Assembly (NCBI RefSeq): GCF_000238095.2
Contig: NZ_JH815225.1
Span: 1,780,449-1,844,448 of the forward strand
DNA from: Peptoanaerobacter stomatis
GTDB lineage: Bacteria > Bacillota > Clostridia > Peptostreptococcales > Filifactoraceae
Length of the DNA stretch: 64,000 nucleotides
Direction: 5' to 3'
The notes beneath the pieces were generated by a model. It searched no databases, was not told the origin of the DNA, and worked only from the letters and a program-made list of their open reading frames with translations. Numbering within the stretch: position 1 is the stretch's first letter; each line of letters opens with the position of its first letter. Made by a program: the position numbers and the translations under genes. This document shows, piece after piece, positions 54,327 to 62,474 of this stretch.

Positions 54327-55057
54327 AAATTAAATTATCCTTTCAGATTAAAATATATAATAAAAATTAAACATCAAAAAAATATTAGACTTAATGCCTA
54401 TAAATAGACTATGTGTTTATAAATTAAAGACATATAATTAAATATTGCGAAAATAATTATTTAGAGAAATCATTGTGGTATATATCTTTATATTTTTGGT
54501 GTTTAGAATTAAACTGAGAAGTATTTTACCAAAATTTCACATTATAGGCAATAGTTTTTACAAAAATAATTTATATTTTTATAAAAACTATTGAATAAAG
54601 ATTAGTCTATATACCTAAAATAATAAGGTTTATGCGGTTTTTATTTTATAAAATATATTGGAGGGATTTTATATAAATTTTAAATTGTATTGTGAATTAA
54701 TTGTAAAAATAATTTTAACGTATCTTAATTTAATAGGGGTTAGTATCACAAATATAATTATTGAATTTTTTGTATATAAACAGATATAAATAAGTTTCAT
54801 AATTATTTCAAATTATATTGATTTTTAAATTTTTAATAGTATAATGTAAAAGCTGAATATTATTAAATTTATATTGTAATAAAATTAAAAGATAGTTACA
54901 TATGTTGCAATATAATGTATATTGTTTTAAAATTTTTAAAGCTTTAACTTTGATATAAATTGTTTTTAATTTTTATAAATTTGATGTGGATTGTGTATAT
55001 GAAGTGTTTATTCCGGGAAAGGAGATAATTACATATAGATGTAATTTTGTATATAGT
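54327..55057. other. Divergent intergenic region, very AT-rich
   Basis: Over 700 bases lie between the divergent SLH and amidase genes. Apart from the hairpin at 54549-54593 and the SD and start-stop motif just before the amidase, I see no gene, riboswitch or consensus promoter. Confidence 0.4.
54549..54593. other. Long inverted repeat in a divergent promoter region
   Basis: CAATAGTTTTTA-C-AAAAATA and TATTTTT-A-TAAAAACTATTG form a stem of about 20 base pairs with one mismatch and a small loop. It is upstream of both flanking genes, so it is not the terminator of either. Confidence 0.6.
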
Positions 55058-56923
55058 ATGAAGATAAAAAATAATGTGTTTTTTTTGATGTGTTTTTTAT
55101 TTTTGAATTTTATTGCTTTAACTTCAAGCTATGCCAAGTTGCCTATAGACTATGATAATTTTACGGTAAACGGTAAGATTGTAAAACTTCCTATAGCTGA
55201 GCTTGTTATAGACGGTCAATACATAAATAAATCGACTGTAGGAGTAGATCCTGTTACTATTAATTCAAGAACTCTTGTGCCCGTAAGAGCATTATCCGAG
55301 AAATTGGGTTATCACGTTACATGGCTTGAAGCGGTGCAAAAAGTAACTATAGAAAATTCAAACAAGAAGATAGAATTATTCATAGGAAATGTGAATGCCA
55401 AAATAGATAATAAAAATGTGACAGTTACAGATTCTGTTGCACCTATGATAATAAATAACAGCACTTATGTGCCGATAAGGTTTGTAGTAGAAAATATGGG
55501 ACTCTCTATAGATTATGACGCAAAACAAAATAAAATTTCTTTAAATTCAAATGGTTTGGAGGAACTTTTATTCGACGAGAAAACTCAATTATCTCAAGAA
55601 AAAAATATAGTGAATAATTCCAACGAAGATTTGTCTGTCCCAAAAGATGTCGATAGATTTATAACTCCTGAAAAACCGACAGCTCCGACTAAACCGACAG
55701 TTCCGGAAGTTCCAAGTGTATCTGATGACAGCAATAAAGCTGATGCAAGATATGAAGTGGGTTTGGATTTTTCTGCTTTGAATGGCGAAGTTTTAAAAGT
55801 TGTACAAAATGATGGCGAATTGGATGTAAACTATTTTTATCTTACTGAACCGAAAAGACTTATTATAGATGTAAAAAATGCTAAATTAAATGCCTATGAA
55901 AGCGGAGAAAGAAAATTAGACGGCAAAATATTTTTATCATCCACTGCTTCATATGATTCAAATAGCAATTATACAAGATTTTCAGTGGTTTTAAATGAAG
56001 ATGTAAATAATAATGAAATTAAAATATTAAAAGACAAGAGTGCATTGAAGGTTGAAAAAGTGACTGTGATTAAACAAGGCGAAGAATTTAAGTATGAATT
56101 TGACCGAAAAACAGGAAGTATAAGTGTAACAACATCAAAAGAAGAAACTATTCAAAATTTGTCATCTGACAGCAATATGCTTGAATTTAATATAGCAAAA
56201 TACAAAATAAAACTGAACACAGGTGATTTTAACATATCCAACAGATTGGTAAAGAATATGACAGTTTCAGAAGAAGGCAATAACTATGTCATTAAAGTTG
56301 CATTAGGCGATAGAGTTACAGCGGATATAAATAAAATTTCAGCTACTTCAACTATAATAAAACTTAAAAAACAAGACAGGCAAACTCCACGAATAGTTTT
56401 AGATCCCGGTCATGGAGGCAAAGATGCAGGTGCTATAAACAAAGAGTTTAATATAAATGAGAAGACACTTAATATTCAAGTTGCACGCAGATTGAAACAA
56501 AAACTTGTAGACGCCGGTTATGAAGTTTTTATGACAAGAGAGGACGATACATTTGTACCGCTAAATGACATAGCGAGCTTTTCAAACAGTAAAGATCCGG
56601 ATATATTTATATCAATGCATCACAATTCAGCAGATAGTAATTCGTCAGCAAGCGGTATAGAGAGTTTTTATCACATATCATCAGACAGCAAACAGTTGGC
56701 GCAAATAATTCAAAAACATCTAATATTATCATCTAAAGCGGTTAATAGAAATATTAAATCCATGCCGTTTGTTGTTATAAAAAAGACAACATCACCGGCT
56801 ATATTGGTAGAATTAGGCTTTATGTCAAATAAAGCAGAAGTACAGAAAAATATGTCACAGGAATATCAAGAGTTACTGGCAGACGCAATTTTATCCGGCG
56901 TAAATGAATATTTTGGCAGATAA
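55058..56923 (+). CDS. N-acetylmuramoyl-L-alanine amidase (Amidase_3) with substrate-binding repeats
   Basis: A 621-residue secreted cell-wall hydrolase. A signal peptide (VFFLMCFLFLNFIALTSSYA) precedes a copper-amine-oxidase-N-like domain (about 45-155, two TLVPVRAL / TYVPIRFV units), a Pro/Thr linker, an AMIN-like domain (about 230-330), and the C-terminal zinc amidase: LDPGHGGKDAGA, NEKTLNIQVARRL, FISMHHNSAD and ILVELGFMSN, which supply the zinc ligands and catalytic Glu. It cuts the bond between muramic acid and the peptide. ATG 55058 gives a clean signal peptide but has no close SD; AAAGGAGATA lies 32 bases upstream, followed by an ATG-TAA start-stop. Confidence 0.9.
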   Translation: MKIKNNVFFLMCFLFLNFIALTSSYAKLPIDYDNFTVNGKIVKLPIAELVIDGQYINKSTVGVDPVTINSRTLVPVRALSEKLGYHVTWLEAVQKVTIENSNKKIELFIGNVNAKIDNKNVTVTDSVAPMIINNSTYVPIRFVVENMGLSIDYDAKQNKISLNSNGLEELLFDEKTQLSQEKNIVNNSNEDLSVPKDVDRFITPEKPTAPTKPTVPEVPSVSDDSNKADARYEVGLDFSALNGEVLKVVQNDGELDVNYFYLTEPKRLIIDVKNAKLNAYESGERKLDGKIFLSSTASYDSNSNYTRFSVVLNEDVNNNEIKILKDKSALKVEKVTVIKQGEEFKYEFDRKTGSISVTTSKEETIQNLSSDSNMLEFNIAKYKIKLNTGDFNISNRLVKNMTVSEEGNNYVIKVALGDRVTADINKISATSTIIKLKKQDRQTPRIVLDPGHGGKDAGAINKEFNINEKTLNIQVARRLKQKLVDAGYEVFMTREDDTFVPLNDIASFSNSKDPDIFISMHHNSADSNSSASGIESFYHISSDSKQLAQIIQKHLILSSKAVNRNIKSMPFVVIKKTTSPAILVELGFMSNKAEVQKNMSQEYQELLADAILSGVNEYFGR

Positions 56924-56940
56924 AAATGGATGTATTGTGG

Positions 56941-57030
56941 ATACCATATCTAAATGGAACATAGATGTTTTTTGATATAATGTCAGAAGATATTTATCCG
57001 CAAAACAATTTAAGCCTATCTTAATTAAAT
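56941..57030 (+). repeat. Dispersed element family C, copy C2
   Basis: ATACCATATCTAAATGGAAC, then GATGTTTTTTGATATAAT and GCAAAACAATTTAA align with both halves of C1 at 42.25-42.4 kb. The central hairpin of C1 is missing, so C2 looks like an internally deleted copy. It follows directly after the amidase stop. Confidence 0.6.
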
Positions 57031-57063
57031 AAAGCTTAATATAGGTTTATAAAAAGTATTTCA

Positions 57064-57106
57064 TAAAAAATCTTTCTGAAACTATTTCGGAAAGATTTTT
57101 TTATTT
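57064..57106 (+). terminator. Terminator of the amidase gene
   Basis: AAAAAATCTTTCTGAAA pairs with TTTCGGAAAGATTTTTTT (one G-U pair), followed by a T-run. It lies about 140 bases after the stop, beyond element C2, which suggests that C2 inserted between gene and terminator. Confidence 0.85.
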
Positions 57107-57691
57107 TTCAAAATTTTTAGAATATATCAAAATGCAGTAAACGCAAAGAATAGAAAATATTTTATCGAAAATATAATAAACAACACAAAAATATATTAAA
57201 AAAATAAATTAGACGTTCTATTGACGAAATTTAATTTAATGATATAATTATCTCCGAACATTGCAAACATAGACACATCTGATATTCTTTTTATTTTTAA
57301 CAAAAAAAGTATAATATTGTTTTTTTTAAAAGCATATGACAAAAATATAGTTTATTATTTAACAATATGTGATTTGAATGTATAATATTATATATTGCTA
57401 ATTGTAACACACTTGTAATAATCAAAACGTATTAATTATGTAATTAGCAACAATAAAAATAGTTAAAATATATTAAAAAAAATATTTGCTGATATAATAT
57501 ATATAAAATGTGTTATAAAAATATTTTTTATGATAATATTATTGTATAAGCCTTATAAAAATATAAAATAAGGAAATTGTTTTTTATTTTTAAAATAGAC
57601 TTTTATTAGACGTAATTAAAATATAATTCTAACTACATAATCTTACACAATTGTTTTATACATTTTTTACGAGTGAATATAGGTGATTTTT
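57107..57691. other. AT-rich leader region of the racemase gene
   Basis: Almost 600 bases of extreme AT content precede the racemase gene and show no reading frame or conserved structure that I can name. A weak promoter may lie near TATAAT-like sequences around 57490-57560. Confidence 0.35.
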
Positions 57692-58522
57692 ATGAAACTC
57701 AATTTTGTGAAAGTAAATCCTGTAGAAAATATGACGGTATTTATATCGAATGAAGTGGATAGAAATAGTCATATTGAAATTTCAAAAAAACTTATGGATT
57801 ACAGCAATATTTATGCTGAGCAAGTAGGATTTATCGAAAAACCTGCATATACATATGATGATTCCTGTAAGGTTAGATTGCAGATGATGGGTGGGGAGTT
57901 TTGTGGAAATGCCACAAGATCTTTAGGAGCGTATTTAGTGCATAATAATCATGAGAGCGTAAAAAAAGCGGATGATAAATATTATGTAAATATAGAAACT
58001 TCCGGACTTAATCAGGTGCTTACTTGCGAGGTGGAGAAGGTAAACGATAATACTTATATGTCGAAAGTTGAAATGCCACTTATTATAAGGAAACCCAGAG
58101 AAATTATCCTTAAAGATAAGTATAAGCTCATAAGGACAGACTTCAGCGGAATTACTCACTTTATAGTAAACTCGGCTGATGTGGAAGATAAGGACTTGCT
58201 TTTTGATATCGTGAAAACTTATATTGAAGCTGAGGAATATGAAGCATTCGGTATAATGTTTTATGACTTTGAAAAAGAGTATCTGGAACCTCTCGTGTAT
58301 GTTAAAGCTACTGACAGTTTGTTTTGGGAAAGGAGTTGTGCTTCAGGCACATCGGCATTTGGAGCTGCACTCACATATATAAAGCAGGAAAACCTTGTTA
58401 TAGATGTAAAACAGCCCGGAGGAATACTTAAAATAGAAACTTGCTTTAGCGAAGGGGATTTAAAAAAGATAGTATTAAACGGTGAAGTTGAGATAGTAGC
58501 TCAAGGTACTGTCTATGTATAA
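57692..58522 (+). CDS. DapF-fold two-cysteine amino acid racemase, candidate histidine racemase
   Basis: A 276-residue PLP-independent racemase of the diaminopimelate epimerase fold. The two catalytic cysteines are visible: Cys71 in GGEFCGNATRSLGAYL and Cys216 in WERSCASGTSAFGAAL, at the spacing usual for this fold. The DapF motif ACGSGACA is altered and the diaminopimelate-recognition GAGET is missing, as in the CntK-type histidine racemases. The next genes are a YuiF-like (histidine-type) permease and histidine ammonia-lyase, so a role on histidine is the best guess. AGGTGA lies five bases before ATG 57692. The fold is sure; the substrate is inferred from context. Confidence 0.75.
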   Translation: MKLNFVKVNPVENMTVFISNEVDRNSHIEISKKLMDYSNIYAEQVGFIEKPAYTYDDSCKVRLQMMGGEFCGNATRSLGAYLVHNNHESVKKADDKYYVNIETSGLNQVLTCEVEKVNDNTYMSKVEMPLIIRKPREIILKDKYKLIRTDFSGITHFIVNSADVEDKDLLFDIVKTYIEAEEYEAFGIMFYDFEKEYLEPLVYVKATDSLFWERSCASGTSAFGAALTYIKQENLVIDVKQPGGILKIETCFSEGDLKKIVLNGEVEIVAQGTVYV

Positions 58523-58667
58523 TTTTGAAAGTACTGCTGATTTCAGCGTATTTATATATTATAGTTAAGGTTTTTTAAATATGATTTGATAGACTTTTTT
58601 AGGTTGAAAGGTATTTTTTATATGAATTTTTATATCAAAGGCGTTTAAAAAATCAAGCTAAAAAATC

Positions 58668-58685
58668 TGCACAATATATTGTGCA
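58668..58685. promoter_or_regulatory. 18-bp perfect palindrome before the permease gene
   Basis: TGCACAATATATTGTGCA is a perfect palindrome 26 bases before the permease start and 15 before its SD. It has no following T-run, so it is more likely an operator than a terminator. No second copy was found by eye before the racemase or hutH. Confidence 0.6.
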
Positions 58686-58711
58686 AAATATTAATTTTAG
58701 GAGGTTTTGAT

Positions 58712-60037
58712 ATGTTATTATTTAACCCTGTTGTTATATCGGTTATTGTAATGTGCGTACTTTGCTTGATCAAACTTAATGTACTTCTTGCAATATTAGT
58801 ATCAGCAGTAGTTGCAGGTGTTGCAGCGGGAATGCCTATTTATGCACCCGGAGCTGACAACAACATAATTGATGTACTTATTTCTGGTATGGGGGGAAAC
58901 TCAGCGACTGCACTTAGCTACATATTACTTGGAGCATTCGCAGTGGGACTTGCAAAATCAGGTCTCGGAACAATATTATCAGTAAAATTATCAAAGGTAT
59001 TATCAGGTAAAAAATTCTTTATGATTTTTGCTATAGCGGTTATATCTTGTTTTTCACAAAACTTGGTACCTATACATATAGCGTTCATACCTATATTGAT
59101 ACCACCACTACTTGGCTTAATGAATAAGCTTAAAATAGACAGAAGAGCTATGGCTTGTGCACTTACATTTGGACTTAAAGCGCCATATATAACACTACCT
59201 GTAGGATTTGGTCTAATATTCCATGAGATATTGGTAAAAAATATTTCTGAAAACGGAGTAGAAATATCAATATCTGATACACGTTCAGTTATGTGGATAG
59301 GTGGATTATCAATGTTGCTTGGTTTGATATTCTGCGTTTTTGTACTATACGGAAAAGACAGAGAGTATAAAGACCTTCCTATAATGGGAGCAGAAGATGC
59401 ACCTAAGGATGTTGTAATGACTAAAGAAGCTTGGGGAGCATTAGCAGGTTGTATCGTTACAGCAGTAGTTTCAATATTTACAGAATCACTTCCTTATTCA
59501 GCTATTGCAGGTCTATTCGTAATGGTTGCTACAGGTTGCGTAAAATGGAAAGATATAGATGAAGTTATGAACGGCGGTATAGGAATGATGGGATTCATAG
59601 CTTTCGTTATGTTGGTTGCATCAGGATATGCTACTATACTTAGACAAACAGGAGCGGTTGAAGAGCTTGTTACATCGGCAGCAGCTTATATGCAAGGTTC
59701 AAAAACGGTAGCAGCATTTATAATGCTTATGATAGGTCTACTTATAACAATGGGTATAGGTACATCGTTTGGTACTATTCCAATAGTTGCAGCAATATAT
59801 GTACCGCTTTGCAACCATATGGGATTCTCACCGGCATCTATAATATTACTTATAGGTATTGCAGCAGCACTTGGTGATGCAGGTTCACCGGCATCAGACT
59901 CAACACTTGGACCTACATCAGGTCTTAATGCTGACGGACAACACGAACATATATGGGATACATGCGTTCCTACATTTATAGCTTACGACATACCTTTAGT
60001 AATAGGTGGAGTTATTGGAGCTACAATATTTGGATAA
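58712..60037 (+). CDS. YuiF-like permease, probable histidine transporter
   Basis: A 441-residue polytopic carrier of the NhaC/ion-transporter superfamily. Marks: MGGNSATALSYILLGAFAVGLAKSG, FSQNLVPIHIAFIPILIPPLL, MGIGTSFGTIPIVAAIYVPL and the C-terminal GDAGSPASDSTLGPTSGLNADGQHEHIWDTCVPTF. Relatives called YuiF are often annotated as histidine permeases, and the neighbours here (a racemase and hutH) agree. AGGAGG precedes ATG 58712; an in-frame GTG 33 bases upstream lies within the palindrome region. A strong terminator follows. Transport specificity is inferred. Confidence 0.78.
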   Translation: MLLFNPVVISVIVMCVLCLIKLNVLLAILVSAVVAGVAAGMPIYAPGADNNIIDVLISGMGGNSATALSYILLGAFAVGLAKSGLGTILSVKLSKVLSGKKFFMIFAIAVISCFSQNLVPIHIAFIPILIPPLLGLMNKLKIDRRAMACALTFGLKAPYITLPVGFGLIFHEILVKNISENGVEISISDTRSVMWIGGLSMLLGLIFCVFVLYGKDREYKDLPIMGAEDAPKDVVMTKEAWGALAGCIVTAVVSIFTESLPYSAIAGLFVMVATGCVKWKDIDEVMNGGIGMMGFIAFVMLVASGYATILRQTGAVEELVTSAAAYMQGSKTVAAFIMLMIGLLITMGIGTSFGTIPIVAAIYVPLCNHMGFSPASIILLIGIAAALGDAGSPASDSTLGPTSGLNADGQHEHIWDTCVPTFIAYDIPLVIGGVIGATIFG

Positions 60038-60050
60038 TATATAAAAACTA

Positions 60051-60086
60051 AATATATAGCCTATTTATACAAATAGGCTATATATT
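60051..60086 (+). terminator. Terminator between permease and hutH
   Basis: AATATATAGCCTATTT and AAATAGGCTATATATT form a perfect 16-base-pair stem with loop ATAC, 14 bases after the permease stop. Only AAAAAA follows, so on the plus strand it may act as a processing or weak terminator site; hutH likely has its own promoter. Confidence 0.7.
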
Positions 60087-60306
60087 AAAAAATACATCAG
60101 AAAAAAATTGGTAATACAGGATTTGCTCATAAAACTTTGAATTTATGCAGTTAAATTATATGGAAGTCTTAATTTTGAATAAACTGTAGTAGATTTGTAC
60201 ACATAAATTTATAAATTTTATAGAACAAATGGATAAATTCTAATCAGAGATATTTTATACAAGTTTTAAATAAAAAATTAAATATAAGGATTCAATTTAT
60301 ATAAAT

Positions 60307-60336
60307 ATATTAGGGTTTTGATATTGCCTAATATCA
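60307..60336 (+). promoter_or_regulatory. Overlapping palindromes upstream of hutH
   Basis: ATATTAGG (60307-60314) pairs with CCTAATAT (60327-60334), and TGATATT (60319-60325) pairs with AATATCA (60330-60336). The two share bases, so only one can form at a time. They are about 100 bases before hutH, in a 400-base gap that otherwise shows nothing. Confidence 0.45.
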
Positions 60337-60434
60337 TTTAGTGTGTAAAAAATATTAATTTGAAAGCAATACATGCTTAAATTTAAGTATGGTTTATATA
60401 AAAATTTCTTAAATATAAAAAGGAGAACAATAAG

Positions 60435-61979
60435 ATGAAAGAGTTTAAAGAAATTGTACTTACAGGTAATGACCTTACACTTGAAGAATTGGTCGCAGTT
60501 ACAAGACATAATGTAAAAGCTGTTTTAAGTGAAGAAACAATAAAAAACATAGAAGACTCAAGAAAAATAATAGATGATATAGTAGAAAATGAAAGAGTAA
60601 TATACGGAGTAACAACAGGATTCGGAGAATTTTCAAAAGTAAGCATATCAAAGGAAGACTGTAAAACTCTACAAGAAAATCTTATACGTTCACATGCTTG
60701 TGGATATGGAGATCCGCTCACTACAGATATAGTAAGAGCTATAATGCTTACAAGAGTAAACGCATTGTCAAAAGGATACTCAGGAATAAGACTTATGACT
60801 GTTCAAACACTTCTTGCTATGCTTAATAAAGGCGTTCACCCAATTATACCTGAAAAAGGATCACTTGGAGCATCAGGAGACCTTGCACCTTTAGCACATA
60901 TGGTACTTCCTATGCTTGGACTTGGAGAAGCTGAATATCAAGGAACTGTTATGACAGGTAAAGAAGCTATGGAAAAAGCTGGAATACCTACAATTCAGTT
61001 GGATGCAAAAGAAGGATTGGCTCTTATAAACGGAACACAAGTTTTAACATCAGTAGGAGCATTAGCGACTTATGACGCAATAGAATTATTAAAAGTTGGA
61101 GATATAGCAGCAGCACTTTCATTAGAAGCACTTAGAGGAATAACAGATGCATTTGATGAAAGACTTCATGTAATAAGAAATCATCATGGACAAGTAGTAA
61201 CAGCAAGAAATATGTTAAAATTAGTAGAAGGTAGCACATACACTACAAGACAAGCTGAACTTAGAGTACAAGACGCATACTCACTAAGATGCGTACCTCA
61301 AATACATGGAGCAAGTAAAGATACAATAGCTTATGTAAAATCAAAAGTAGAAATAGAGCTTAACTCAGTAACTGACAATCCTATAGTAACAAGAGAAGGC
61401 GACGTAATATCAGGCGGAAACTTCCACGGAGAACCTATGGCACAACCATTTGACTTCTTAGGAATAGGCGCTGCGGAAATAGCAAACGTATCAGAAAGAA
61501 GATTAGAAAGATTAATAAATCCACAATTAAATGATCTTCCTGCATTCTTAACAAAACACGGTGGACTTAACTCAGGATATATGATTACTCAATATGCAGC
61601 AGCAGCATTAGTATCAGAAAATAAAATACTTGCTCATCCTGCATCAGTAGATTCAATACCGTCATCAGCTAATCAAGAAGACCTTGTAAGTATGGGAACA
61701 ATAGCAGCAAGAACAGCAAGAGATATAGTAAGCAATGCAAAAAGAGTATTGGCTACAGAATTAATGGCAGCTTGCCAAGCTATAGATTTCAGAGCTGACA
61801 AAGGCTTCAAATTAGGAAAAGGAACACAAAAAGCTTATGATGTAATAAGAGAAGCTTCTAAATTCATCGAGGTGGATACAGATATTCAAATGTATCAAGA
61901 GTTAAACAAAGTAACAGAAGTAATTACAAACGGTAAATTATTGGAAGCGGTAGAATCGGCAGTAGAATTAGAATACTAA
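60435..61979 (+). CDS. hutH: Histidine ammonia-lyase
   Basis: A 514-residue enzyme that removes ammonia from L-histidine to give trans-urocanate, the first step of histidine breakdown. The self-made MIO cofactor comes from Ala146-Ser147-Gly148 in KGSLGASGDLAPLAHM. Tyr57 in IYGVTTGFGEF and His87 in RSHACGYG, the residue typical for histidine rather than phenylalanine or tyrosine lyases, are present; INGTQ and NFHGEPMAQPFD are further family marks. AAAGGAG precedes ATG 60435. The remaining hut genes (hutU, hutI, ftcD or hutG) are not in the window. A strong terminator follows. Confidence 0.96.
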   Translation: MKEFKEIVLTGNDLTLEELVAVTRHNVKAVLSEETIKNIEDSRKIIDDIVENERVIYGVTTGFGEFSKVSISKEDCKTLQENLIRSHACGYGDPLTTDIVRAIMLTRVNALSKGYSGIRLMTVQTLLAMLNKGVHPIIPEKGSLGASGDLAPLAHMVLPMLGLGEAEYQGTVMTGKEAMEKAGIPTIQLDAKEGLALINGTQVLTSVGALATYDAIELLKVGDIAAALSLEALRGITDAFDERLHVIRNHHGQVVTARNMLKLVEGSTYTTRQAELRVQDAYSLRCVPQIHGASKDTIAYVKSKVEIELNSVTDNPIVTREGDVISGGNFHGEPMAQPFDFLGIGAAEIANVSERRLERLINPQLNDLPAFLTKHGGLNSGYMITQYAAAALVSENKILAHPASVDSIPSSANQEDLVSMGTIAARTARDIVSNAKRVLATELMAACQAIDFRADKGFKLGKGTQKAYDVIREASKFIEVDTDIQMYQELNKVTEVITNGKLLEAVESAVELEY

Positions 61980-62005
61980 AATCGGTATATAGGATAACTC
62001 ATAAA

Positions 62006-62050
62006 TAAAAAATGCGACTATTTTCAATATAGGAGATAGTCGCATTTTTG
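62006..62050 (+). terminator. Terminator of hutH
   Basis: AAAAATGCGACTAT pairs with ATAGTCGCATTTTT around TTTCAATATAGGAG, followed by TGTAGTTT. It lies about 28 bases after the hutH stop. Confidence 0.9.
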
Positions 62051-62474
62051 TAGTTTAACATTATATAATATTAATTAGTGTTTAGTATTAAAGAATATTG
62101 GCTATAAAATATATTGCTTTTTAAAATCTTTTTAACTAAAAAATAGTTAATTTATACTGGACTATATTTACTAAAATTGATAAAATATAAAATGGATTTG
62201 TTTAATATAATTTTTGGGTTTATATTAAAAATAGTATTTAAGTTTTCAATAATATTTTTATACTTATTTTTGTTAAAATTTTAAGATTAATATACGATAT
62301 AATAATTGTATGCATATTTTTGTAATTCTTAAAAAATTGTTCAGCATTAGTATGAAGAAAAAAATATAGGTATAGTTCTTTTTACATCTAAAAGAATTTT
62401 ACTATTGAGTTTTGTACACAACTTGGTTTTACATAAAAGTATATTTAAATTTATTTTTAGAATAGGAGATTAAA
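62051..62474. other. Intergenic region upstream of the second chemotaxis receptor
   Basis: GTGTTTAGTATTAAAG (62083-62098) and GCATTAGTATGAAG (62344-62357) resemble ends of the dispersed elements, so an old copy may lie between them. No clear promoter was assigned. Confidence 0.35.

Noticed and set aside
57692-58522. Calling this gene diaminopimelate epimerase dapF
   Set aside because: The fold fits, but the GAGET and ACGSG motifs of true DapF are altered and the neighbours are histidine genes rather than lysine or wall genes.
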